Below, in pieces: positions 1 to 10,073 of a DNA stretch of 14,115 nucleotides. A program made the translations under genes and the position numbers. Each line of letters opens with the position of its first letter. The stretch's first letter is position 1. The notes beneath the pieces were generated by a model. The model was not told the DNA's origin. It searched no databases and saw nothing but the letters and a program-made list of their open reading frames with translations. The stretch lies in NCBI GenBank assembly GCA_037969115.1, contig JBBKWQ010000389.1, positions 1-14,115 on the forward strand, read 5' to 3'. The stretch is from JBBKWQ01 sp037969115. Lineage in GTDB: Bacteria > Actinomycetota > Acidimicrobiia > Acidimicrobiales > Ilumatobacteraceae.

Positions 1-105
1 CGTCATGGACCGGCGCATCATGGACCGGCGCGTCATGGACCGGCGCGTCATGGACCGGCGCATCATGGACCGGCGCGTCATGGACCGGCGCGTCATGGAC
101 GGGCG
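1..105. repeat. Seven tandem 15-bp repeats
   Basis: Seven head-to-tail units of consensus CGTCATGGACCGGCG fill bases 1-105, followed by a degenerate eighth unit at 106-119. Units differ only at unit position 2 (G or A) and, in the unit at 91-105, at position 11 (G instead of C). The array probably continues to the left of the window. It lies within the coding sequence for SWTGA pentapeptides, so it is a coding minisatellite, not a CRISPR array: units are contiguous with no spacers. Confidence 0.95.
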
Positions 106-119
106 CAAGCTGGACGTAA
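3..119 (+). CDS. C-terminal end of a protein with SWTGA pentapeptide repeats (5' end outside window)
   Basis: Only the last 38 codons are inside the window. They read seven copies of Ser-Trp-Thr-Gly-Ala followed by Ser-Trp-Thr and a TAA stop at 117-119. All three plus-strand frames are open through the repeat, so the frame was chosen by the substitution pattern. Every difference between repeat units (GCG/GCA for Ala, ACC/ACG for Thr, TCA/AGC for Ser) is silent in this frame, while the same changes alter amino acids in the other two frames. From memory, Trp-rich S-W-(S/T)-G-A tails occur at the C-terminus of secreted actinobacterial proteins, including some S8 (subtilisin-like) peptidases. That is a hint only, because no catalytic part is visible. 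The next gene on the same strand starts 52 bases later. The frame is well supported; the protein family is unknown. Confidence 0.7.
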   Translation, partial: SWTGASWTGASWTGASWTGASWTGASWTGASWTGASWT

Positions 120-161
120 TTCCATCACCAATTCAGTTACGGTGAAGCTCTCAGCGTGTGC

Positions 162-166
162 GGGAG
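162..166 (+). promoter_or_regulatory. Ribosome-binding site of the GGDEF-EAL gene
   Basis: GGGAG lies five bases before the GTG at 172. It is the clearest Shine-Dalgarno-like sequence ahead of any gene in the window and supports GTG 172 as the start. Confidence 0.55.
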
Positions 167-171
167 TATGA

Positions 172-2811
172 GTGACTGAACGAGCGGCCGAAGAAGGGAT
201 CAGAGTCGACGGCGCGGTCGGCGCCCCGACCTTGATTCCGTCGGCGCGTCGAGTGCGTCCCGAGGTCGCGGTCGCTGCGCTGGCCACGGTCATCTTCGCC
301 GTGACCGCGCCACTCATGATGACGGTGCCCGATCTCGGCTCGTCGACGATGCCATCGTGGACCGGGTTCGTCGTGATCGCTGCATTCGCCTTTGCGTTCG
401 CCGAACTCGCTGTCTTCCACTTCGAATTCCGCACCGAAGCCATCTCGTTCTCGCTGTCGGAAGTGCCGATCGCGTTCTCGGTGGTCTTCCTCGCACCCGG
501 GCCCGCTCTCGGCGCGAGACTCGTCGGCAGCGCTATCGCTCTGATCATCGCGAGGCGACCTCCGCTCTACAAGCTCTGGTTCAACCTCACTGTGTTCTCC
601 ATCGAGATCGCGGTCGCGTTCCATCTCTTCCGCGCGATGCTCGGGGTCTGGGGTGACGGCTCAACCGCCATCGTGGTTGCCGCCATCATCGCAATCGGCG
701 TCACCACCACGTTCGGCTCGATTCTCGTGTCGATAGCGATCGCGATGTTCGAAGGTGACGTCATCGCTCGAATCGCCGACGAACTCCGTTCGGCCACCTG
801 GCTGTACATGGTCAACGCCACCTTGGGCGGCATGGCACTCACGCTGGCACTGGTGTCTCCGTTGCTGGCCGGCCTGGCGGTCATTCCGATGATCGCGCTG
901 TGGTACGTCATTCAGACCTACGGCGAGATCGGGCAACGGCTCCGCGACCTGAACGCCATCCACGGGTTCGCCGGGCGCATCGGACAATCGCTGAACCTCG
1001 AAGAGATCGCCGAGTCGGCCGTATCAGAAGCAGCGCGTCTGTTCCGGTCCGAGGCTGCCGCGCTCGTCGTCTTCGACGTCGGCGGACTCCCCCTCACACA
1101 GACATTCGGCGCCTACGGGCGGACACTCCCCACGAGCGCGGACGATCCGGGCTGGGGCGCACTGATCGAGGCTGACGGTCCACAGATCGTCGCTCGTCGA
1201 CACGCGGTCGATGTCGGGATCAAGCCGGCTCATGTCGCACCGGGTGCACTGGTGGCACCCGTGCGCGATGAAACCGGTCCGCTCGGTGTGCTCGTGATCG
1301 CCGAGCGGCTCGGTGCCGCGCTGCGATACGACGAAGGTGACGTCGCCCGGATGCAGAACATCACCGAGCAGCTCGCGTCCGCCCTTCGGAAGGGTCTGCT
1401 CCACCGGCGGATCGAACACGAGGCTCGCCACGACAGCCTCACCGGGCTCCCGAACCGCTCTGCGTTCGAACGTCATGTCGCTGCCGTTGCGCAGGATCGT
1501 CCCGAGGGTGGGCTGCTGTTCGTCGTCATGCTCGACCTCGACCGGTTCAAGGAGGTCAACGACACACTCGGCCACCATGCCGGCGACGAACTGCTCGTCG
1601 AATTCTCTCGGCGCATTTCCTCGCAGCTCGCACCCGGCGACGTGTTGGCCCGTCTGGCCGGCGACGAGTTCGCCCTCCTCGCACACCGTGCGGACACGAC
1701 CGAGATGCTCGACCTGGCACGGAGCTGCGTCGACCAGGCCGGTCAACCGGTCACGCTCGACGGCCTCGAGATCGTCGTCACCGCAAGTGTCGGCATGGCC
1801 GTGCTCGGGCCCGACGATCGCACCTCAGGCGCTCCGATGCGCCGCGCCGACATCGCCATGTACAACGCGAAGTCGCAACGTTCGGGCATCGAGGTGTACC
1901 GCAACGAAATCGACCGTCGCACGCCGGCACGGCTGTCGATGTTGGGCGATCTTCGAACGGCCATCGAACGCGACGAGCTCGACGTGCACTACCAGCCAAA
2001 GCTCGACCTCGCCACCGGCACGGTCATCGGTGCCGAGGCGCTCGTGCGCTGGACGCACGCGATTCGCGGCGTCGTACAACCCATCGACTTCGTCAGAGTC
2101 GCGGAAGACACCGGACTCATCAAGCGACTCACCGACCTGCTTCTGGCGAGGGGCATCGGTGCGTTGCGGCACTTCCACGATCTCGGGCATCCTCTCGGAC
2201 TCTCGGTCAATCTGTCGACACACGATCTGCTCGATACGAAACTCCCCGAACGGGTCGAGAGTTACCTCAACGCCAACGGGGTCGATCCCGGCAAGCTCAC
2301 CATGGAGATCACCGAGTCGTCGTTGCTGATCGACGCACCACGGAGCAGATCGACGATCGACGGGCTCCACGACATCGGCGTCCGCATGTCGATCGACGAC
2401 TTCGGAACGGGCTACTCGTCGTTGAGTTATCTCCGACGGCTTCCGGTGAGCGAGTTGAAGATCGACCAGAGCTTCATCGCGAACCTGCTGATCGACGAGC
2501 AGGACGAGGTGATCGTGCGATCGACGATCGATCTCGGCCACAACCTCGGTCTCGAGGTCGTCGCCGAAGGTGTCGAGAGCAATGAGGTACTCGTTCGGCT
2601 GCGCGAGTTCGGCTGCGACGTCGCACAGGGTTTCTGCATTTCGCGGCCGCTCGAGGCGCGCCACTTCATGACGTGGCTCAACACCACGATGCACCCCAGC
2701 CGCCGTCAGGACCCGTCCGACCCGGAAGCATGGAACGACCTGCCAGCCGGCCCGCCGAACTCGACAGCGAACGCCGAGACGGTGGTGCCCCCCCAGGGGC
2801 TCGAACCCTGA
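172..2811 (+). CDS. Membrane-anchored GAF-GGDEF-EAL cyclic-di-GMP turnover protein
   Basis: Predicted 879-residue bifunctional or phosphodiesterase-type c-di-GMP protein. Residues about 30-250 hold six or more hydrophobic membrane segments forming a sensor I do not recognise by name. A GAF-like domain follows (about 265-405), then GGDEF (about 415-580) and EAL (about 595-840). The cyclase signature is AGDEF (496-500), a variant known to be active in some cyclases. The usual upstream RxxD inhibitory site is replaced by APGD. The EAL half keeps its expected catalytic set: EAL at 622-624, then VNLS, EITES, DDFGTGYSSL, KID, EGVE and QGF, so hydrolysis of c-di-GMP is the safer prediction. The GTG start has a GGGAG ribosome-binding sequence at 162-166 and a TACGGT hexamer at 138-143. 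The last nine codons run through the antisense of a tRNA gene, so the tail after about residue 845 is probably not functional. Family is certain; net activity and signal are inferred. Confidence 0.93.
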   Translation: MTERAAEEGIRVDGAVGAPTLIPSARRVRPEVAVAALATVIFAVTAPLMMTVPDLGSSTMPSWTGFVVIAAFAFAFAELAVFHFEFRTEAISFSLSEVPIAFSVVFLAPGPALGARLVGSAIALIIARRPPLYKLWFNLTVFSIEIAVAFHLFRAMLGVWGDGSTAIVVAAIIAIGVTTTFGSILVSIAIAMFEGDVIARIADELRSATWLYMVNATLGGMALTLALVSPLLAGLAVIPMIALWYVIQTYGEIGQRLRDLNAIHGFAGRIGQSLNLEEIAESAVSEAARLFRSEAAALVVFDVGGLPLTQTFGAYGRTLPTSADDPGWGALIEADGPQIVARRHAVDVGIKPAHVAPGALVAPVRDETGPLGVLVIAERLGAALRYDEGDVARMQNITEQLASALRKGLLHRRIEHEARHDSLTGLPNRSAFERHVAAVAQDRPEGGLLFVVMLDLDRFKEVNDTLGHHAGDELLVEFSRRISSQLAPGDVLARLAGDEFALLAHRADTTEMLDLARSCVDQAGQPVTLDGLEIVVTASVGMAVLGPDDRTSGAPMRRADIAMYNAKSQRSGIEVYRNEIDRRTPARLSMLGDLRTAIERDELDVHYQPKLDLATGTVIGAEALVRWTHAIRGVVQPIDFVRVAEDTGLIKRLTDLLLARGIGALRHFHDLGHPLGLSVNLSTHDLLDTKLPERVESYLNANGVDPGKLTMEITESSLLIDAPRSRSTIDGLHDIGVRMSIDDFGTGYSSLSYLRRLPVSELKIDQSFIANLLIDEQDEVIVRSTIDLGHNLGLEVVAEGVESNEVLVRLREFGCDVAQGFCISRPLEARHFMTWLNTTMHPSRRQDPSDPEAWNDLPAGPPNSTANAETVVPPQGLEP

Positions 2812-2857
2812 ACCAACGGATTAAAAGTCCGCTGCTCTTCCATTGAGCTAGAGGGGC
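2783..2857 (-). tRNA. tRNA-Lys (anticodon UUU)
   Basis: Read on the minus strand, the sequence folds as a complete 75-nt tRNA. The acceptor stem GCCCCTC pairs with GGGGGGC (one U-G pair). The D arm is GCTC/GAGC, the anticodon stem GCGGA/TCCGT with loop CTTTTAA, and the T arm CAGGG-TTCGAGC-CCCTG. A is the discriminator base and CCA is encoded in the DNA (2783-2785). Anticodon TTT at 2823-2825 gives Lys, reading AAA and AAG. The 3' 29 bases overlap, antisense, the end of the GGDEF-EAL coding sequence, including its stop codon at 2809-2811. A possible -10 (TAACCT, minus strand, 2899-2894) lies 36 bases upstream of the mature 5' end. Confidence 0.96.
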
Positions 2858-2893
2858 GGGTGTGCACGGGAGCCGCCCGAACGTCAGCGCGCA

Positions 2894-2899
2894 AGGTTA
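2894..2899 (-). promoter_or_regulatory. Possible -10 element for the tRNA-Lys gene
   Basis: On the minus strand the hexamer TAACCT fits TANNNT and would start transcription about 30 bases before the mature tRNA. The best -35-like sequence, TTGGTG (2925-2920), is spaced 20 bases away, longer than ideal. Weak assignment. Confidence 0.25.
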
Positions 2900-2972
2900 C
2901 GTGCTCGCGCCGCCCATGCCACCAACCGACGCTGCGAGACAGGCCATCATCACGACCTCATCGCCTATCTAC

Positions 2973-3001
2973 TTGCATACATGCAGATATCTTTATATAG
3001 T
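2973..3001 (+). promoter_or_regulatory. Promoter of the regulator-metF-metH operon
   Basis: An AT-rich island in otherwise GC-rich DNA. TTGCAT (2973-2978) as -35 and TATAGT (2996-3001, five of six to consensus) as -10 are separated by exactly 17 bases. Transcription should begin about seven bases after the -10, that is at or next to the ATG at 3008, giving a leaderless mRNA. The in-frame ATG at 2981 lies between the -35 and -10 and is therefore unlikely to be transcribed from this promoter. Confidence 0.6.
2974..2992. promoter_or_regulatory. Candidate operator: two adjacent palindromes inside the promoter
   Basis: TGCAT-AC-ATGCA (2974-2985) is a perfect 5-bp inverted repeat. It shares one base with the perfect 8-bp palindrome AGATATCT (2985-2992). 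Both sit between or overlap the -35 and -10 boxes, where a bound ArsR-type dimer would block RNA polymerase. The natural ligand protein is the ArsR-type regulator encoded immediately downstream (autoregulation). The dyads are seen directly; binding is inferred. Confidence 0.45.
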
Positions 3002-3007
3002 CGGCGA

Positions 3008-4084
3008 ATGGCACTTCGAGCAGACCTGCTGAACGGTCACGGCGACCGTGTCGAGTCGGCCGGCTCCGTCACGCCGCCGCTCACCGTGCGACTCGGGCTC
3101 GACGCACTGAAGGCGATCGGCGAGGAGACGCGCATCCGCATCGTGGCTCTCCTGCGCCACAGTGAGCTCTCGGTCACCGATCTCACCGACATCCTCGGCC
3201 AGTCACAACCCCGGGTCTCGCGCCACCTGAAGCTCCTCGTCGATTCCGGAGTGGTCGAGAAACACCGTGAGGGAACCTGGTCGTTCTTCCATCTCGCGCA
3301 TGACGGACCCATCGCAGCGATCACCTCGGCGATCCTCGATGAGCTCGACACCACTGACGCCGACCTCACGGCAGACCTCGACCGATTCCACATCGTGCGC
3401 ACGCAACGCTCACTGTCGGCCGGCGAGTACTTCGCCCAGATTGCGCCGATCTGGGATCGCGAGCGTTCGTTGCACGCCTCGGAAGACACGGTGGAACGCA
3501 CGATCACCCAGTTGCTCGACCTCGAGCCGTACTCGCGACTGCTCGACATGGGCACGGGCACCGGCCGCATGCTGCAGCTGCTCGGCGTCGGCGAAGGCAT
3601 CGAGCGTGTCGTCGGACTCGATTCGAGCCACTCGATGCTGTCAGTCGCACGTGCCAACCTCGAACATGCCGGTCTGGCCGGCGCCGAGCTTCGCCAGGGC
3701 GATGTCTACAGCCCACCGTTCCCTCCCGGTTCGTTCGATCTCGTCGTGATCCACCAGGTGCTCCACTACCTCGACGATCCCGCCCGCGCCGTCACCGAGG
3801 CCGCCCAACTCCTCCAGCCCGGCGGACGACTCCTCATCGTCGACTTCGGGTCGCACAACCACGAGTTCCTTCGCGAGTCGCAGGCGCATCGGCGCCTCGG
3901 CTTCGACGATACCCAGGTACACGGATGGTTCGAGCATGCCGGACTCATCGCCCTCGACGGAGCGCGGCTCGATCCACCCGATGCCGACCGCGACGGCCTC
4001 ACTGTTGCTCTCTGGCTCGGCCGGGCCCGACACGAAACCACATCGCGACGCCCTGCATCGCCCACAGAAGGTGAACCACGATGA
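3008..4084 (+). CDS. ArsR-type HTH regulator fused to a SAM-dependent methyltransferase domain (SahR-like)
   Basis: A 358-residue two-domain protein. Residues about 20-110 form an ArsR winged helix with recognition helix around QSQPRVSRHLK (65-75). Residues about 140-345 form a class I methyltransferase fold: motif I DMGTGTG (180-186), the acidic residue D205 that normally holds the SAM ribose, and a post-I segment FDLVVIHQVLHYLDD. There is no cysteine anywhere, so it cannot be a cysteine-ligand metal sensor. Its ATG-to-stop overlaps metF by ATGA, and metH follows. The same architecture is known in proteobacterial SahR, which senses S-adenosylhomocysteine and represses methionine-cycle genes. 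I infer that the methyltransferase domain here is a SAM or SAH sensor controlling metF and metH. ATG 3008 is preferred over ATG 2981 because the latter lies inside the promoter. A true methyltransferase role remains possible. Confidence 0.88.
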   Translation: MALRADLLNGHGDRVESAGSVTPPLTVRLGLDALKAIGEETRIRIVALLRHSELSVTDLTDILGQSQPRVSRHLKLLVDSGVVEKHREGTWSFFHLAHDGPIAAITSAILDELDTTDADLTADLDRFHIVRTQRSLSAGEYFAQIAPIWDRERSLHASEDTVERTITQLLDLEPYSRLLDMGTGTGRMLQLLGVGEGIERVVGLDSSHSMLSVARANLEHAGLAGAELRQGDVYSPPFPPGSFDLVVIHQVLHYLDDPARAVTEAAQLLQPGGRLLIVDFGSHNHEFLRESQAHRRLGFDDTQVHGWFEHAGLIALDGARLDPPDADRDGLTVALWLGRARHETTSRRPASPTEGEPR

Positions 4085-5016
4085 CCGATTCCACGATCCC
4101 GACCAGCACACCCGCCGATCGAGCGAGCCGGACCTGCCACGGTCAGCCACAGATCTCCTTCGAGGTGTTCCCACCCAAGAACGACAATGCCTCGACCCAG
4201 CTCGATGCCACGCTCGACCGACTTGCACCGCTCAACCCTGCCTTCGTGTCGGTCACCTACGGCGCCGGCGGCTCGACAAGAGAGCGGTCGTTCGCCGTGG
4301 TCGACCAAGTCGTTCAAGCCCACAAGTTGCCCGTTGCTGCACACGTCACCTGCGTCGGAGTCGACCGTGACGATGTCGACGCGACGTTGCGCCGGTTCGC
4401 GGACGCCGGGGTGACCCGAGTGGTCGCGCTGCGAGGTGATCCGCCATCGGGGATCGGTGGAACCTACGAGCCGCACCCGACCGGGTATCGCGAGACGGCG
4501 CAACTCGTGTCAGCAGCAAAACGCATCGGCGGATTCGACGTCGCCGTGTCGGCGTACCCCGAGCGACATCCGCAATCTCCGTCGATCGACCACGACCTCG
4601 ATGTGCTCCAGGCGAAGGTCGATGCCGGTGCCGATCGGGCGATTACGCAGATGTTCTTCGACAACGACTCGTACTTCCGTTACGTCGACCGAGTTCGGGA
4701 CCGTGACATCACCATCCCGATCGTGCCCGGCATCCTGCCCATCCAGAACTTCCGGCAGGTCGCCGGCTTCTCGGCACGCTGCGGAGCGCACATCCCCGAT
4801 TGGTTGGCTGCCCGCTTCGACGGTCTCGACGACGACCCCGAAACTCATCGGCTCGTCGCAGCCGCCGTTGCCGCCGAGCAGATCCTCGAACTCGTCGACG
4901 CAGGGGTCTGCGAGTTCCACCTGTACACGATGAACCGAGCCGAATTGGCCTACGCGATCTGTCACCTCGTCGGTCTGCGCGCCTCGTCGCCTGTCGCAGC
5001 AACCTCGGCCGCCTGA
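4081..5016 (+). CDS. metF: 5,10-methylenetetrahydrofolate reductase
   Basis: Cytosolic flavoprotein that reduces 5,10-methylene-THF to 5-methyl-THF, the methyl donor for the MetH encoded next. The 311 residues match the usual length of the bacterial enzyme. Family hallmarks are SFEVFPPK (26-33) with the catalytic Glu at 28, VTYGAGGSTR (58-67), and the LRGD segment ending in Asp120, which falls at the same numbers as E. coli MetF Glu28 and Asp120. ITQMFFD and VPGILPI then line the TIM barrel, and the C-terminal EFHLYTMNR closes it. The start codon overlaps the preceding regulator's stop (ATGA at 4081-4084), indicating translational coupling. Residues 1-23 before the first strand are a low-complexity Thr/Ser/Pro-rich extension and may be disordered. 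Confidence 0.96.
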   Translation: MTDSTIPTSTPADRASRTCHGQPQISFEVFPPKNDNASTQLDATLDRLAPLNPAFVSVTYGAGGSTRERSFAVVDQVVQAHKLPVAAHVTCVGVDRDDVDATLRRFADAGVTRVVALRGDPPSGIGGTYEPHPTGYRETAQLVSAAKRIGGFDVAVSAYPERHPQSPSIDHDLDVLQAKVDAGADRAITQMFFDNDSYFRYVDRVRDRDITIPIVPGILPIQNFRQVAGFSARCGAHIPDWLAARFDGLDDDPETHRLVAAAVAAEQILELVDAGVCEFHLYTMNRAELAYAICHLVGLRASSPVAATSAA

Positions 5017-5035
5017 GCGATCGAACCGCAGCGCC

Positions 5036-8782
<3,747 letters not shown>

Positions 8783-8838
8783 TCACGCCCGACACTTGCC
8801 CAGGGCCGTGCAGTACGACGCATACCAGCGGGGGTGCG

Positions 8839-8844
8839 TACAGT
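8839..8844 (+). promoter_or_regulatory. Candidate -10 for the short-chain dehydrogenase gene
   Basis: TACAGT fits TANNNT and ends eight bases before the ATG at 8853, so the mRNA would be leaderless or nearly so. No convincing -35 is seen. Read-through from metH, 56 bases upstream, is also possible. Confidence 0.35.
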
Positions 8845-8852
8845 CACCGCGC

Positions 8853-9596
8853 ATGACCAGTCCCGAGTTCGAAGATCGAGTCGCAATCGTCACCGGATCG
8901 TCGAGCGGCATCGGTGAAGAGACGGCGAGACGTTTGTCTGCCCTCGGGGCATCGGTCGTCGTCAACTCGGCCTCGTCGGTCGAGGCCGGCCGGGCGGTCG
9001 CCGAATCTCTTCCGAATGCGTCGTTGTACGTCCAGGCAGACATCAGTGAACAGTCACAGGGGCAGGCGCTCCTCGACGCCACCATCGACCGGTTCGGTCG
9101 GCTCGACTATCTCGTCAACAACGCAGGATGGACCACCGTGGTGCCACACGACCACCTCGACGAGCTCACCGACGAGATCTTCCAGAAGACCTTCGACGTC
9201 AACGTATACGGCACGTGGTGGCTGACCAAGGCCGCGATCCCGCTCCTCCGGCAGTCGGATGACGCAAACATCGTCACGATCACGTCGATCGCCGGGCTGC
9301 GCCCCGTCGGCTCGTCGATGGCCTACTCGATGGCGAAAGCAGCGCTGAATCAGATGACCCAGCTGCTCGCCAAGTCGTACGGGCCGATTCGTGTGAATGC
9401 CGTGGCCCCTGGCCTGGTCGCCACCCCGTGGACGAGCGACTGGGACGCATTGCACCGCAGTGTCGCCGCGACGGCTCCGGTGCCACGCTCGGCAACACCG
9501 CACGACTGCGCCGAAGCCGTGCTCGCCCTGATCCGCAACAAGTACACCACCGGTCACATCTTCGTCGTCGACGGCGGCCTCACTCTCGCCACGTGA
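8853..9596 (+). CDS. Short-chain dehydrogenase/reductase (SDR family oxidoreductase)
   Basis: A 247-residue classical SDR. It has the Rossmann nucleotide loop TGSSSGIG (14-21), NNAG (89-92) stabilising the central sheet, and the catalytic tetrad Asn117, Ser145, Tyr158 and Lys162 (YSMAK). VNAVAPGLVATPW follows the active site. Near the C-terminus, GHIFVVDGGLTLAT is the usual FabG-like ending. The cofactor is NAD(H) or NADP(H). The substrate cannot be read from the sequence; 3-oxoacyl-ACP reductase-like or alcohol/ketone activity are both possible. The open frame extends back into metH, but the ATG at 8853 is chosen because it puts the Rossmann strand at the normal distance from the N-terminus and follows a TACAGT box. 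It lies 70 bases after metH and 25 bases before the next gene. Confidence 0.93.
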   Translation: MTSPEFEDRVAIVTGSSSGIGEETARRLSALGASVVVNSASSVEAGRAVAESLPNASLYVQADISEQSQGQALLDATIDRFGRLDYLVNNAGWTTVVPHDHLDELTDEIFQKTFDVNVYGTWWLTKAAIPLLRQSDDANIVTITSIAGLRPVGSSMAYSMAKAALNQMTQLLAKSYGPIRVNAVAPGLVATPWTSDWDALHRSVAATAPVPRSATPHDCAEAVLALIRNKYTTGHIFVVDGGLTLAT

Positions 9597-9609
9597 GCGG
9601 CACGCAGAC

Positions 9610-9615
9610 TACGGT
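9610..9615 (+). promoter_or_regulatory. Candidate -10 for the cyclic-nucleotide-binding-domain gene
   Basis: TACGGT ends six bases before the ATG at 9622, the same geometry as at 2996-3008, and again implies a leaderless transcript independent of the upstream dehydrogenase. No clear -35 is seen. Confidence 0.4.
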
Positions 9616-9621
9616 GGCGAG

Positions 9622-10044
9622 ATGGCCCGAAACGACTATCACGCTCACTTGAAGTCCGTCCCGATGTTCGCCGACCTCGGTCGGCACGAGCTCGACGTGA
9701 TCGCACACGCCAGCACCGAACTCGACCTGAAGGCCGGCCACGTCCTGATGTCGGCGGGCGGGTCAGCGCACGAGATGTTCATCGTCATCGAGGGCGAACT
9801 CGAAGTCACTGCCGACGGCGACCACATCGCGAAAATCGGGCCGGGCGGATTCGCCGGCGAGATGGCACTGCTCACCCGCAGCCACCGGCACGCCACCGTG
9901 ACAGCGCTCACCAAGGTCCACGTCCTGCACATCGACGGACGTGCCTTCGCGACGATTCTCGAAGAGGCACCGCAGATCGCCGTCAAGATGCTCCCGATCG
10001 TCGCCTCACGTGTGAACGAACTCAGCGAACATCACGCCCACTGA
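9622..10044 (+). CDS. Stand-alone cyclic-nucleotide-binding-domain protein (Crp-like, no DNA-binding domain)
   Basis: 140 residues forming a single cNMP-binding beta-roll. An N-terminal helix (LKSVPMFADLGRHELDVIA) is followed by the roll with FIVIEGELEV and the phosphate-binding cassette around FAGEMALLTRSHRHATVTA (77-95), where Gly79-Glu80 and an Arg (86 or 89) are the expected ribose and phosphate contacts. A terminal helix ends VNELSEHHAH. The protein stops where a Crp/Fnr regulator would begin its winged helix, so it cannot bind DNA in the usual way. It may be a small effector or regulatory subunit, and the ligand may or may not be cAMP. It follows the dehydrogenase by 25 bases and is convergent with the MFS gene across a 21-base gap. 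Confidence 0.88.
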   Translation: MARNDYHAHLKSVPMFADLGRHELDVIAHASTELDLKAGHVLMSAGGSAHEMFIVIEGELEVTADGDHIAKIGPGGFAGEMALLTRSHRHATVTALTKVHVLHIDGRAFATILEEAPQIAVKMLPIVASRVNELSEHHAH

Positions 10045-10060
10045 TCGAGGCAGAACACCA

Positions 10061-10073
10061 GCGGCTCAGCCGC
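10061..10073. terminator. Short hairpin between convergent genes
   Basis: GCGGC-TCA-GCCGC is a perfect 5-bp stem with a 3-base loop. The loop is the stop codon of the minus-strand MFS gene (10066-10068), and the stem lies 17 bases past the plus-strand stop. It could act as a weak two-way terminator, but it has no U-tract on either strand, so the assignment is tentative. Confidence 0.25.

Noticed and set aside
1..105. CRISPR array
   Set aside because: The 15-bp units are contiguous with no unique spacers, and their variation follows codon structure, so this is a coding tandem repeat.
2783..2857. Integrated element attached at the tRNA-Lys gene
   Set aside because: No integrase, direct repeat of the tRNA 3' end, or phage-like gene is seen in the window, and flanking genes are ordinary chromosomal ones.
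2981..3007. ATG 2981 as start of the ArsR-methyltransferase protein
   Set aside because: It lies between the -35 and -10 boxes of the best promoter, and the extra nine residues precede a normal N-terminus beginning MALRAD. ATG 3008 coincides with the predicted transcription start.
2858..3007. SAM, SAH or cobalamin riboswitch before the methionine operon
   Set aside because: No conserved riboswitch core could be recognised, and the promoter appears to produce a transcript beginning at the start codon, leaving no leader to fold.
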